A DNA stretch of 64,000 nucleotides from contig NZ_CP171363.1 in the NCBI RefSeq assembly GCF_046523945.1, positions 2,294,001-2,358,000 on the forward strand, in the 5' to 3' direction. This document shows positions 1 through 8,762 of this stretch, piece by piece (the stretch's first letter is position 1; the number at the start of each line of letters is the position of its first letter). This DNA comes from Faucicola mancuniensis (GTDB taxonomy: Bacteria > Pseudomonadota > Gammaproteobacteria > Pseudomonadales > Moraxellaceae). The notes under the pieces were generated by a model that worked only from the letters and a program-made list of their open reading frames with translations, ran no database searches and was not told the DNA's origin. The position numbers and the translations under genes are program-made.

Positions 1-2
1 GG

Positions 3-794
3 CTAAAAACCTTACAACCGTATTATGACAAATTACAAGTTGATAACCAAAATATCCCTTTAACAGGCGGTCGCAAACCGTTTGACAAAGCCCAAGCCGA
101 ACTGATTGCCGAGTTAAAAGTTCCGATTGTCAGTTTTCATTTTGGCTTGCCTGATGATAATTTGTTAAATATCGTTAAACAATCAGGTGCAAAAATCTTA
201 TCAACCGCCACCACGATTAACGAAGCCAAATTTTTAATCAGTAAAGGCGTGGACGGCATTATTGCTCAAGGGCTAGAATCTGGCGGACATCGTGGCATTT
301 TCTTGGATAAGGATTTAACCACGCAAACAGGCACATTTAGCCTGTTGCCAAACATTGCCAAATTGTTAAAATCTAGCAACAGCGATGTTACGCTGATTGG
401 TGCAGGCGGAATTAGCGACTCGGCGACAGTAGCATCGGCATTTGAGTTGGGGGCGGCTTTGGTGCAAGTTGGCACAGCGTTTTTGCTTGCTGACGAGTGC
501 AACACCACGCTAGCCCACAGAGCCATGCTCCAAAGTGAACAAGCACAGCACACCGCTTTAACCAATATTTTTAGCGGTGGTATTGCTCGTGGGATTATCA
601 CGCCGTTAATGGCGGAGTTGGGTTTTATCAATAATACGGCTCCCGATTTTCCCAATGCGTCTTTTGTGTTAAATCCGCTAAAAAATGCGGATAATCAGAC
701 GTTTTCATCATTTTGGGCAGGGCAAAATGCACCACTTGCCAAAACAGGCTCGGCAAAACAGATTATTGAGAATTTATTCACAAAGAATAACTAA
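3..794 (+). CDS. Nitronate monooxygenase / 2-nitropropane dioxygenase family, 5' end outside window
   Basis: Flavin enzyme that oxidises alkyl nitronates. The reading frame is open from base 3, so the true start lies before the window. An early VSFHFGLP motif is typical of the NMO TIM barrel. Glycine-rich FMN phosphate-binding stretches follow (GLESGGH, then LIGAGGISDS), and the family pattern continues through ALVQVGTAFL. About 263 codons are present, so roughly the first 60-90 residues are missing. The gene converges on the pseudouridine synthase, with a short hairpin between the two stops. The family call is secure; the substrate is not, because many members act on quinones or unknown nitronates. 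Confidence 0.85.
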   Translation, partial: LKTLQPYYDKLQVDNQNIPLTGGRKPFDKAQAELIAELKVPIVSFHFGLPDDNLLNIVKQSGAKILSTATTINEAKFLISKGVDGIIAQGLESGGHRGIFLDKDLTTQTGTFSLLPNIAKLLKSSNSDVTLIGAGGISDSATVASAFELGAALVQVGTAFLLADECNTTLAHRAMLQSEQAQHTALTNIFSGGIARGIITPLMAELGFINNTAPDFPNASFVLNPLKNADNQTFSSFWAGQNAPLAKTGSAKQIIENLFTKNN

Positions 795-797
795 ATG

Positions 798-823
798 TTT
801 AACAAATTAAGTTTTTTGTTAAA
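798..823. terminator. Short bidirectional hairpin between convergent genes
   Basis: TTTAACAA and TTGTTAAA form an 8-bp stem around a T-rich loop, between the stop of the nitronate monooxygenase and the stop of rluD. The T/A-rich flanks fit weak termination in both directions. Confidence 0.45.
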
Positions 824-1892
824 TTTGCTCAAACATTTCAATCAACGCCAACATATCATCTGGCATAGATGCTTGAAAAATCATTTCTTCGCCTGTTTTT
901 GGGTGAACAAAACCCAACTCAAAAGCGTGCAACGCCTGTCTGCCAAAGTTTTGTACTTGCGATTTTTCATCGTCATTTAAATATTTTAACAGCATGGCGG
1001 TACGTCTCGCCGAACCATAAACAGGGTCGCCAATCAACGAAAAGCCAAGATTTGACAAATGTACACGAATTTGGTGCGTTCGCCCTGTTTCAAGGCGTAC
1101 GCTTACCAAACTGACCCCTTCAAAAATTTCATCAATATTATCAAGATGAGTAACGGCAGGCTTGCCTGTCGCCACGACTGCCATTTTGGTGCGTTGCGTT
1201 GGGTGGCGACCGATTGAGCCTGTGATAGTTTTATGCTTTATCAATTCACTTTTGCTCGCCAACACCAACGCTTGATAATGGCGGAATACCGATTTATCTT
1301 TTAATTGATTGGTTAAATGAAGTTGACTTTGGCTGTCTTTGGCAACGACCATTAAGCCTGTGGTTTCCTTGTCAATACGATGAACAAGCCCTGCTCTCGG
1401 CAATAGTCGGCTATTTGGATAATGATAAAGCAAGGCATTGACCAACGTCCCCGAATAATTGCCCGCCCCTGCGTGAACCACCATGCCCGCAGGCTTGTTA
1501 ATTACCAATACTTGTTCATCTTCATAGACAATATCAAGCGGAATGTTCTCTGGTAAATCGGCTTGTTGTTCGGCAGGCGTGGCATTTAATTGTAAAATAT
1601 CGTTTGGTTTTAGACGGTATTTTGGTTTTTCGGTTTTGCTGTTTACCGTTAATTCACCTGTGGCAAGCCATTCTTTGATTTGTTCTCGTGAAAACTCGTC
1701 AAAAGCTGATGTGGCGATTTTATCAATGCGTTCGCCCACGTCTGTGTCGGTTACGTGGTAATTTTTTTGGATTGCTTGGGCTTGATGGTTATCAATGTCA
1801 TTATTTTCATCATTTTCATCATCATTGTCAAAAAAATTGTCAAAATCATTTGTGTTATTGTTAAAATTTTGTTGAAAATTGTCGTTTTGCAT
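819..1892 (-). CDS. rluD: 23S rRNA pseudouridine synthase, RluD family
   Basis: Isomerises uridines in helix 69 of 23S rRNA. An S4-like domain (about residues 60-110, REQIKEWLATGELTVN) precedes the catalytic domain. The RluA-family motif HRIDKETTGL carries the catalytic aspartate, and RLETGRTHQIRVHL follows. An upstream ATG at 1943 is possible, but the ATG at 1892 has a GGA-type ribosome site 6-8 bases away and gives 357 residues. The first 50 residues are Asn/Asp-rich and low in complexity, longer than in E. coli RluD (about 326). The gene is divergent from bamD, the usual arrangement in gammaproteobacteria. RluA/RluC paralogues cannot be fully excluded. Confidence 0.85.
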   Translation of the reverse strand: MQNDNFQQNFNNNTNDFDNFFDNDDENDENNDIDNHQAQAIQKNYHVTDTDVGERIDKIATSAFDEFSREQIKEWLATGELTVNSKTEKPKYRLKPNDILQLNATPAEQQADLPENIPLDIVYEDEQVLVINKPAGMVVHAGAGNYSGTLVNALLYHYPNSRLLPRAGLVHRIDKETTGLMVVAKDSQSQLHLTNQLKDKSVFRHYQALVLASKSELIKHKTITGSIGRHPTQRTKMAVVATGKPAVTHLDNIDEIFEGVSLVSVRLETGRTHQIRVHLSNLGFSLIGDPVYGSARRTAMLLKYLNDDEKSQVQNFGRQALHAFELGFVHPKTGEEMIFQASMPDDMLALIEMFEQI

Positions 1893-2032
1893 GGTTTTTT
1901 CCAAAAGGTTTTTAAAAATAGATTTAAAAGTATAACGTATCATGATAAACTTAGCGAAATTTTTTTACGATATTTTTTACAACGCTTAATTTTTTAAGAT
2001 GTTAGGGTAATTTTTTACCAATGAGGTTATTT

Positions 2033-3088
2033 ATGCGTGCAATGATAAAAGTAACAAGTTTGTCGTTATTAACAGTGACAATGATTGGCTTAAACGGTTG
2101 TCAATCGTTAAAATCCAAATCATTATTTGGCAAAAAAGACGAAGTAAAAGCCGTCAAAGCCGAAAACAGCGAACAAGGCTACTATAACGAAGCCCAAAAT
2201 AATCTAAGCAAAGGCAACTATGCCAAAGCGACCGCCAATCTAAACGATTTACGCACCTTTTACCCTGTTGGCGAATACAGTGAGCAAGCCCTGCTTGACT
2301 TGATGTATTCACAATACCAACATGGCGACTATTTGGACGCTGTTGCCAGTAGCGAAAAATTTATTCAGCTATATCCGACCAATCCACAAGTTAGCTATGC
2401 TTACTATGTGCGTGGCGTTGCCAATATGCAAACGGCATCTTCAGGCGTGTTAAAATATGCCAAATTAAACCCTGCACACCGTGATACAGGCTATTACAAA
2501 TTGGCATTTAGCAACTTTCAAGAACTGATTGCCAAATACCCAAGTAGCCAATACGCCCCCGATGCCGCCCAACGTATGCGTTATATTTATAACCAATTTG
2601 CCGAAAGTGAAATGCAAGTGGCTCGTTGGTATATCAAACGAAAAGCCTACCTTGCATCGGCAAATCGTGCCAAATGGGTATTCCAACACTATCCACAAAC
2701 CCCAGTCGTGCCAGAGGCGATTGCCACCATGGCATATAGCTATGACAAACTTGGCATGACCGATACCGCCAATCAGTACAAACAATTGTTAAAAATCAAC
2801 TATCCAGACTTGTTATCAAATGATGGCAACGTTTTGCTGGAAAATACTCGCAGTGCAGGTGATTGGCTCAACAAATTAAGTTTTGGTGTATTGGGCAAAA
2901 GCGAAAAAACCCAAGTAAACGACAGCAATGCAACAGGCAATACCGCAACCAAACCGCAAGTCATTCAATCAGTGCAACAAGCCATGCAACTACAATTAGC
3001 CACCACGCAAGCAGAAAATGAACAATTGCCAGAAATGGCCCAGCCTAGAAAAGTCAATCTTGGTTTAGGCTTGCCAGAAGAGCAATAA
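2033..3088 (+). CDS. bamD: Outer-membrane assembly lipoprotein BamD
   Basis: Lipoprotein subunit of the BAM complex, which folds beta-barrel proteins into the outer membrane. The signal peptide ends in the lipobox LNGC. The mature part has tetratricopeptide-like helices (YYNEAQNNLSKGNYAKA onwards, then an ELIAKYPSSQYAPDA repeat). A TGAGG element 6 bases upstream favours the ATG at 2033 over the one at 2021. At about 351 residues it is some 100 longer than E. coli BamD. The extra part is a C-terminal tail (after about residue 265) rich in Asn, Gln and Thr with no clear domain. It is divergent from rluD. Confidence 0.9.
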   Translation: MRAMIKVTSLSLLTVTMIGLNGCQSLKSKSLFGKKDEVKAVKAENSEQGYYNEAQNNLSKGNYAKATANLNDLRTFYPVGEYSEQALLDLMYSQYQHGDYLDAVASSEKFIQLYPTNPQVSYAYYVRGVANMQTASSGVLKYAKLNPAHRDTGYYKLAFSNFQELIAKYPSSQYAPDAAQRMRYIYNQFAESEMQVARWYIKRKAYLASANRAKWVFQHYPQTPVVPEAIATMAYSYDKLGMTDTANQYKQLLKINYPDLLSNDGNVLLENTRSAGDWLNKLSFGVLGKSEKTQVNDSNATGNTATKPQVIQSVQQAMQLQLATTQAENEQLPEMAQPRKVNLGLGLPEEQ

Positions 3089-3140
3089 TTTTAACGGATT
3101 GTTCTAAATAATCTTTTAAGTATTGGGACAAAATAAAACC

Positions 3141-3163
3141 GTTCGTGGTGAGCTTGTCAAATC
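3141..3163. repeat. Half copy of a GACAAGCTCACC-type intergenic repeat
   Basis: Read on the minus strand, this stretch contains TTGACAAGCTCACCACGAAC. It differs by one base from positions 61675-61694 inside the small inverted-repeat element. Sequences of this kind recur between genes in many proteobacterial genomes; that last point is from memory. Confidence 0.55.
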
Positions 3164-3185
3164 ATACATGTTACTTAAAAAAATA

Positions 3186-3220
3186 AAAGGTGTGAACAAT
3201 TCACGCCTTTATTTGTCTTT
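3186..3220 (+). terminator. Terminator between bamD and dnaG
   Basis: AAAGGTGTGAA pairs with TTCACGCCTTT (one G-U pair) across a 4-base loop and is followed by a T-rich tail. It lies 30-60 bases before the dnaG start, so it could end bamD transcripts or attenuate dnaG. Confidence 0.65.
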
Positions 3221-3248
3221 GTTTAATCTGAATAACCAAATTATCACT

Positions 3249-5567
3249 ATGAGCAATAACCACATCATTGAACAAATCATCAAACAAGCGGATATTGTCA
3301 AAATCATCGGTAAACACGTTGAACTCAAAAAGTCTGGCAATGAGTTTAAAGGATGCTGTCCGTTTCATGGCGAAAAAACACCGTCTTTTTTTGTCAATCC
3401 AGAGAAAGGTTTTTATAACTGTTTTGGCTGTGGGGTCAAAGGCAACGCTTTAACTTTTTTAAAAGAATACGAAAACATGACCGCAGGCGAGGCGTTAAAA
3501 GAACTCTCTCGTCAAACAGGCATTGAGCTTCCCAAAGAAAAAATTGATAAAAATCTGACCTATCAACGAAAACCAAAACAAACAAATAATCAATTTGGTA
3601 ATGGTTGGGGTAATAACTCAAACAACTCAAATAACTTAAATAATAATCAACAAAATTTTATACAAAATTTCAATGATGAATATTATCAAAATTTTCCACC
3701 CAATGTAGATAATGATAATTTATCATCACAAGATATTCACGAAAATTTTCACCATCATTTTGACAATCCATCTGTTGATAACGATGTTAATGGGCATTTT
3801 GCTGATAACTTTTCTGATAACACTGCCAATTTTTTGATTGAAGAGCAATCGGACGGTTCAAGCAGTTTGTACGATTTATTGACACAAGTTGCGATTTTTT
3901 ATCAACAACAGTTGATAAAGAACAACTTGGCAATGAATTATTTTAAAACTCGTGGTTTGACAGATAACACAATTGCGGATTTTGCGTTAGGCTATGCCCC
4001 AAGCGGTTGGCAACATTTGGAACAAGCATTTCCACGAGATATTGACGGTTTAAAAATTTTGGGTTTAATTCGCACATCAGAAAAAGGCAGGGATTATGAT
4101 TTGTTACGCAATCGGGTGATTTTTCCGATTCGTGATAATCAAGGGCAAGTTATCGGCTTTGCAGGGCGTGCAATGAATGATGACGATATGCCAAAATACG
4201 TGAATTCTAGCGATTCGCCTGTATTTCACAAACAGCAGATTTTGTACGGATTGTATGAAGGTCGCCAAGCTCGTGCCAAAAATTGGCTCGTGGTGGAGGG
4301 CTACATGGACGTGATTAGCCTACATCAAGCAGGCGTGTATGGGGCTGTTGCATCTATGGGAACGGCGATTGCCACCAATCAAATTGACAAATTATTGCAA
4401 TTAAATCCAGTTTTGACCTTGAGTTTTGATGGCGACAGTGCAGGTCAAAAAGCGGCTTGGCGTGCGATGGAAATGGGTTTGCCTGTGTTAAACGATGGCA
4501 AAGAGTTGCGGTTTTTGACTTTGCCAAACAATCACGACCCAGACAGCTTTGTCAAAGCCCACGGCGCGACCGCTATGCAACAACAAATTCACAATGCCAT
4601 TTCGTTGTCGCAATATTTATTTTCGGTATTAAGCCAAAAATATGACGTAAAAAGTGCCGAAGATAGAAGCAAATTTTTAAGAGATATCTATGATTTAACC
4701 AAAAAATTACCCAAAGGTACTTATGGTTGGTTGTTGCGTGAAGACATGAAAAACCGCTTGGGACTTGGGTTTAACAAAACCCAAAAAAATAACTTTTCCC
4801 AAGACGCTCTGTTAAATTTTCACAATGAATTAACACCGTTGTTGTTGTTACAGATGTGCTTTTTGTATCAACCCGAATTGTTAATCAACAGCGATTCACA
4901 AAGCCAATCACAAAGCCAAGCTACACCTTTTTTATTGGAATATATTTTACTCGCATCAGGTGCAAATAAAGTTCCACTTTTTCATTCAAACATCAAAAAA
5001 TCCGATTTACAGCCGATTTATGATGTGAATGATGAAAATTATCAACCCACCGATGACGAAAAAAAATCGGAATATGCCAGAGTTGAACGTTTATTAAAAG
5101 CCGAGAGTGAATTAGAAATTCGCACGCAACAATATTTTCAACAAAATCCTTTGCCAAATTTGACATGGCAAAGCGTGGTTGATGAGCAAACTTTGTCGCT
5201 CATTCAATGGATTGAAAAAGTGCAAAAAAATATTGATGATTTGCAAACATCACTGACAAAAAGCAATGCCAATGCTTTTGAAATCATCAATGCCAAAGCT
5301 CATTTTATCATGGCAGGCGTGTCAGCGGAACATCAGCAGTTGCTAATATCGCATTGGGTGAAATTTTTTGATGAACTAAGTCGGCGTGAAGTGACTGATG
5401 TGTCAAGTTTGGTAACAGAAATTTTAGCCAAACAATTGTTGGACTGGGCGGATAATCAAATGGCGATTTATAGCAAGGTGAATGTACTGTATGTCAATTT
5501 GTTTAACAAACGCCACCAAGCCATTTATGAATGGTTTCAAAAATGGTTGCAACAAAAAGTTAATTGA
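3249..5567 (+). CDS. dnaG: DNA primase DnaG with a long Asn-rich linker
   Basis: Makes RNA primers at the replication fork and binds DnaB through its C-terminus. The CHC2 zinc finger is at residues 36-61 (CPFH ... CFGC). The TOPRIM core shows EGYMD and SFDGDSAGQ. The ATG at 3249 begins the conserved MSNNHIIEQI start; a frame open back to 3123 has no ribosome site and overlaps the terminator. At 772 residues it is about 190 longer than E. coli DnaG. Roughly 95 extra residues (about 110-203) form an Asn/Asp/Phe/His-rich low-complexity linker between zinc finger and core. A long acidic Ser/Gln-containing segment lies in the C-terminal half. No rpsU is adjacent. Confidence 0.92.
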   Translation: MSNNHIIEQIIKQADIVKIIGKHVELKKSGNEFKGCCPFHGEKTPSFFVNPEKGFYNCFGCGVKGNALTFLKEYENMTAGEALKELSRQTGIELPKEKIDKNLTYQRKPKQTNNQFGNGWGNNSNNSNNLNNNQQNFIQNFNDEYYQNFPPNVDNDNLSSQDIHENFHHHFDNPSVDNDVNGHFADNFSDNTANFLIEEQSDGSSSLYDLLTQVAIFYQQQLIKNNLAMNYFKTRGLTDNTIADFALGYAPSGWQHLEQAFPRDIDGLKILGLIRTSEKGRDYDLLRNRVIFPIRDNQGQVIGFAGRAMNDDDMPKYVNSSDSPVFHKQQILYGLYEGRQARAKNWLVVEGYMDVISLHQAGVYGAVASMGTAIATNQIDKLLQLNPVLTLSFDGDSAGQKAAWRAMEMGLPVLNDGKELRFLTLPNNHDPDSFVKAHGATAMQQQIHNAISLSQYLFSVLSQKYDVKSAEDRSKFLRDIYDLTKKLPKGTYGWLLREDMKNRLGLGFNKTQKNNFSQDALLNFHNELTPLLLLQMCFLYQPELLINSDSQSQSQSQATPFLLEYILLASGANKVPLFHSNIKKSDLQPIYDVNDENYQPTDDEKKSEYARVERLLKAESELEIRTQQYFQQNPLPNLTWQSVVDEQTLSLIQWIEKVQKNIDDLQTSLTKSNANAFEIINAKAHFIMAGVSAEHQQLLISHWVKFFDELSRREVTDVSSLVTEILAKQLLDWADNQMAIYSKVNVLYVNLFNKRHQAIYEWFQKWLQQKVN

Positions 5568-5580
5568 GCATTTTAAAAAT

Positions 5581-6894
5581 TTAGACTATCGTAATTTGTT
5601 TGTCTTGAAACATATTTAATTCAGGGGCAAGCACCTTCATAAAACGGTCAAAATATAACACTTGTTTGGTTAAAAGGGTAAAATCTCGGGGAAAATGAAT
5701 GCCGTGGCGTTTTCCCACTTCAAAAATTTCCAACATCATTTGATTAATTTCATCGGAATGGTCTTTTAACTTGGTCGTATCCAATTTATCAATGGTTTTG
5801 CCAATAAATAAACTGTCTTTGGCAAGTATTTTTTTCATTACTCGTTGTAAATCTGCGGACAAAACCGCTTTATTCACCAAATTTTGTTTATCTGTCATGC
5901 CCATTTCAATCATATAATGAGCCATGCTATCGTAATCTTCTCGGCTAAAACTGTCCATCATCATCACGCACGCTTGCCACGCCTTTGGCTCAAGTTTGCC
6001 GACAATACCAAAATCAATAAAGCCAATGCGACCATCGGTCAATAACATCAAATTGCCCGCGTGCAAATCTGCATGAAAACTTTCACACATCGTAAGGCTG
6101 GCAAACCAAGTATTTAACGTATCCACCATGACTTCACTTGGACTTTTACAATACTGTCGCATGGCAACATCATCAATCATGGATACGCCAAATAATCGCT
6201 CCATCACCAGCACTTTTTGTGTGCTTAAATCATGATAAACTTTTGGGGCAACGACTTTTTGATTGTTCGTTTTTTGCAGAAAATCTTGAAAATCATCAAT
6301 GTTTTTGGCTTCTTGTAAAAAGTCAGTTTCTGCCGACATTCGCAGACGGATTTCATCAATAATCGGCGAAATACTGGCAAATTTTAAACTCGGTGCTAAT
6401 GTATCCATGATTTTTGTCGCACCATACAACAAACCCAAATCCGTTTCTATAATGGTATCAACATTGGGTTTTTGCACCTTTAATACCACATGGTCGCCAT
6501 TTTTTAACACCGCAGAATGGACTTGGGCGATAGATGCTGATGCCAAAGGCGTTTTGTCAATACTGATAAAAATATCCTCTAGCGTTTTGCCTTTTTTTGC
6601 CAATTCATTATTTAGTATATCTTCAATATAACTGTATGGCAAAGGCGTGGTTTGGTCAAGGCAGGCTTGAAATACTTCCACATATTCTCGTGGAAAAAGT
6701 GATGGCGTACTTGCGATAAATTGTCCGATTTTGATATAGGTCGTGCCAAGTTGCTCAAATGTATCTTTTAACAAATAAGCGTCCATTTTTTCGCCTTTGG
6801 CAACTTTTAAGCCTGTTAAACCTGCAACAGTGGCGGTCTTGCCTACTCGTTGAATGACATTGAATGATTTTTTTAATAAAGTGGGTTTTAACAT
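5581..6894 (-). CDS. ABC1/UbiB-family atypical kinase-like protein
   Basis: Member of the ABC1/ADCK/UbiB family, whose members support ubiquinone synthesis or lipid homeostasis. Visible signatures are the KxGQ motif (YIKIGQFIAS), the alanine-rich nucleotide loop (PLASASIAQVHSA), VVLKVQKP, ESFHADLHAGNLMLL and IGFIDFGIVG. It has 437 residues and lacks the two C-terminal membrane helices seen in the second family member at 58714-60378. That larger protein is the better UbiB candidate, so this one has no safe gene name. It converges with dnaG and follows a tiny ORF and moeB on the same strand. Confidence 0.85.
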   Translation of the reverse strand: MLKPTLLKKSFNVIQRVGKTATVAGLTGLKVAKGEKMDAYLLKDTFEQLGTTYIKIGQFIASTPSLFPREYVEVFQACLDQTTPLPYSYIEDILNNELAKKGKTLEDIFISIDKTPLASASIAQVHSAVLKNGDHVVLKVQKPNVDTIIETDLGLLYGATKIMDTLAPSLKFASISPIIDEIRLRMSAETDFLQEAKNIDDFQDFLQKTNNQKVVAPKVYHDLSTQKVLVMERLFGVSMIDDVAMRQYCKSPSEVMVDTLNTWFASLTMCESFHADLHAGNLMLLTDGRIGFIDFGIVGKLEPKAWQACVMMMDSFSREDYDSMAHYMIEMGMTDKQNLVNKAVLSADLQRVMKKILAKDSLFIGKTIDKLDTTKLKDHSDEINQMMLEIFEVGKRHGIHFPRDFTLLTKQVLYFDRFMKVLAPELNMFQDKQITIV

Positions 6895-6918
6895 TTTTTA
6901 CTCTTTAATTTTAAATAA

Positions 6919-7014
6919 TTAGGCGGTTAAAAACTTGCCAATACGCTTGATAATACATTGGTCTAATTCTTGTTCGATTTTTTCAAGCTCATCATTCGGG
7001 TTGATTTGTATCAT
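6919..7014 (-). CDS. 31-residue ORF overlapping the moeB stop
   Basis: Its ATG overlaps the moeB TGA by four bases (ATGA), the classic arrangement for translational coupling. The peptide, starting MIQINPNDELEKIEQEL, is a charged predicted helix with a single cysteine. It ends 24 bases before the ABC1-family gene. I do not recognise a family, and it may be a non-functional short frame. Confidence 0.35.
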   Translation of the reverse strand: MIQINPNDELEKIEQELDQCIIKRIGKFLTA

Positions 7015-7805
7015 AGTTCACCTCCACAAATTGAACAATTAAGGTCTTTTTTAAACTTTAACTTGCGTAACGACAGCGTTTCCCCTTGCCAAAGCAACAA
7101 GGTTTGAGCAATCGGATTTTTGTTTAACCCCAAAAATGTCAAAGCTACTTGTGCCTGTAAATTTCCCATAATCTGCGTGGTACTCGCAAGTACACCACTA
7201 GTCGCACACGTTCGGCTATCATCGCCTTCGCCATGAAACAGACAATGATAACAACCTGAATTTTTATAAGGTTCAAATAATGCCAACTGTCCTACTTGTG
7301 CAATGCCTGAAGCGGATAAAAGTGGTAAATTTTGCTTGACAGCGATTTGGTTAATGTGGTCTCGTGTTTTGAAATTGTCTGTACAATCACAAATTAAGTT
7401 AAAATTGCTTAGGCTATTTTTATTAAATTGTTTTACAATCTCTTGGTAATTGTCTAATGTTAATCGCTCTTGAAAAGCAAATACTTCACAAAAATCATTG
7501 ATTTTATTTAATTTTTCTTTAGCAATTAACGCTTTTGATTTACCAATATCATTTGGGGTAAATAGTGATTGGCGTTGCAAATTACTTTCATCAATCACAT
7601 CATCATCAACGATAACCAACTGCCCTACTCCTGCTCGGCATAAGGTTTCAGCCAATGGACAACCCAGTCCACCCATACCGATAATTAACACGTTACTGTT
7701 TTTTAAGTTAGTTTGAGCGTCAATATCCCAGCCATCAAGCAAAATTTGGCGGGCGTAACGAAGCATTTCTTGATCGTTTAAGGTGTTAAATGGTTGATTT
7801 AACAT
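7011..7805 (-). CDS. moeB: MoeB/ThiF-family adenylyltransferase
   Basis: E1-like enzyme that adenylates the C-terminal Gly-Gly of a small sulfur carrier (MoaD or ThiS). The dinucleotide-binding loop GMGGLGCP, the DDDVIDESNLQRQ motif and CDCTDNFKTRDHIN are all present. Two zinc-ligand pairs (CYHC and CSIC) and the conserved Cys in TCATSGVLAS match MoeB. Its 264 residues fit the family (about 250). No moaD or thiS gene is in the window, so the partner (molybdopterin or thiamine) cannot be decided. Confidence 0.82.
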   Translation of the reverse strand: MLNQPFNTLNDQEMLRYARQILLDGWDIDAQTNLKNSNVLIIGMGGLGCPLAETLCRAGVGQLVIVDDDVIDESNLQRQSLFTPNDIGKSKALIAKEKLNKINDFCEVFAFQERLTLDNYQEIVKQFNKNSLSNFNLICDCTDNFKTRDHINQIAVKQNLPLLSASGIAQVGQLALFEPYKNSGCYHCLFHGEGDDSRTCATSGVLASTTQIMGNLQAQVALTFLGLNKNPIAQTLLLWQGETLSLRKLKFKKDLNCSICGGEL

Positions 7806-7850
7806 TTGTTTTGCCTGTATAAAAAAGCTAATTATATCACAAAAAATGCA

Positions 7851-8165
7851 CTATAAAAAATGGGATAGATTGCCTACCCCATTCTTATTTTTAAGTGCTT
7901 CTGCACCGATTGGCATTGCCCCTTGCGTTGGTGCGTTTGGTAAGATGATTTTGGCTTTTTGCATAAAGTAGCCGTCTGCCTTTGGCAGATATTGCTTGGG
8001 TTTAAAAACATGATATAAAGGTTCATGCCAAAACGAGTGAACATCATGGTTTCTTCAAACAATATTGCCAAATCTTCTCGTGCATTATAAAAACTGTACA
8101 AATCCACGCCTTTGTCATTAAAGAACCATTGCCCCACTTGGCTTGATGTCAGACTTTTTTGGTAG
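7851..8165 (-). pseudogene. Remnant of an unrecognised conserved gene, frameshifted
   Basis: The minus strand reads QVGQWFFNDKGVDLYSFYNA then REDLAILFEETMMFTRFG in one frame. After a frame change it continues FKPKQYLPKADGYFMQKAKI and IILPNAPTQGAMPIGAEAL to a TAG at 7851-7853. The two halves look like one protein with a frameshift near 8010. The 5' part is missing because the frame runs into the integrase fragment. The EE pair in LFEETMMF recalls a metallopeptidase-like helix, but I cannot name the family. Confidence 0.5.
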
Positions 8166-8322
8166 CTGTTTGCGGTGCTACCTGCATAAGATACCAAGTT
8201 TTTGTGCCACTTGTTGCAACATTTAAAATTAAACCGCCACCGTCATACAGGCGGTATGGCTTTTCTTTTGGTTTAGCCTTATCAACTTCTGTGGCTGTGA
8301 GTGGGCGAGTTGTGATAGACAT
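8146..8322 (-). pseudogene. N-terminal fragment of a P4-type tyrosine integrase
   Basis: An ATG at 8322 starts a 58-codon frame reading PLTATEVDKAKPKEKPYRLY and DGGGLILNVATSGTKTWYL. This is the arm-binding domain (DUF4102 type) of P4/CP4 integrases, normally about 400 residues long. It stops shortly after TATKKV and no catalytic domain follows. It sits about 130 bases beyond the 3' end of tRNA-Leu and on the same strand, where an integrase of an element inserted in that tRNA is expected. I read it as the scar of a lost integrative element. Confidence 0.75.
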
Positions 8323-8385
8323 GACAGTAAAAATCCTGTGGATTGACAGTAAAAATTAAAATTACTGTAGACAAATTAAGATAAT

Positions 8386-8421
8386 AAAAAACCCCAAAAC
8401 CTTATAGGTTTTGGGGTTTTT
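8386..8421. terminator. Strong terminator after tRNA-Leu
   Basis: AAAAACCCCAAAACC and GGTTTTGGGGTTTTT form a perfect 15-bp stem around a short loop, with T-runs on both strands. It lies about 30 bases beyond the tRNA 3' end. Confidence 0.8.
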
Positions 8422-8452
8422 AGACTATCCAATACAAGTTAAGATAGATTAG

Positions 8453-8539
8453 TGGTACCAGTGGTCGGACTCGAACCGACACGCTTTTAAAGGCATCGGA
8501 TTTTGAATCCGACGTGTCTACCAATTTCACCACACTGGC
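8453..8539 (-). tRNA. tRNA-Leu (anticodon CAA)
   Basis: The minus strand folds as a class II tRNA. The acceptor arm starts GCCAGTG, pairs with CACTGGT and ends ACCA encoded. The anticodon stem TCGGA/TCCGA frames the loop TTCAAAA (anticodon CAA). The variable arm is long, and the T-arm contains GGTTCGAGTCC. tRNA-Leu(CAA) is a well-known insertion target for P4-type integrases (leuX in E. coli), which fits the integrase fragment next to its 3' end. Confidence 0.95.
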
Positions 8540-8573
8540 ATAAGTGGTTAAGCTTGTTTGCTTATGGGTGCGT

Positions 8574-8601
8574 ATTATAGCAGGTAAAATAAACTTTGCA
8601 A
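8574..8601 (-). promoter_or_regulatory. Sigma70-type promoter of tRNA-Leu
   Basis: On the minus strand TTGCAA and TATAAT are separated by 16 bases. The -10 box ends 35 bases before the mature tRNA 5' end. Confidence 0.7.
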
Positions 8602-8762
8602 GCATTATTTTTTAAAAAAGTGATTTTTTTTATATTTTTTTGAATATTTTAATTTTTTCATGCCGATTCGTGCATTTGTATGGTATTTATTTTTGCCAAA
8701 TTTTGCTATGATAGGGCGTTTCACAAACAAATGACAAAATATTTTAAAAAATAGGATTTTAC

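Noticed and set aside
3123..3248. 42-residue N-terminal extension of DnaG
   Set aside because: The upstream codons run through a terminator hairpin and have no ribosome site; the conserved start is at 3249.
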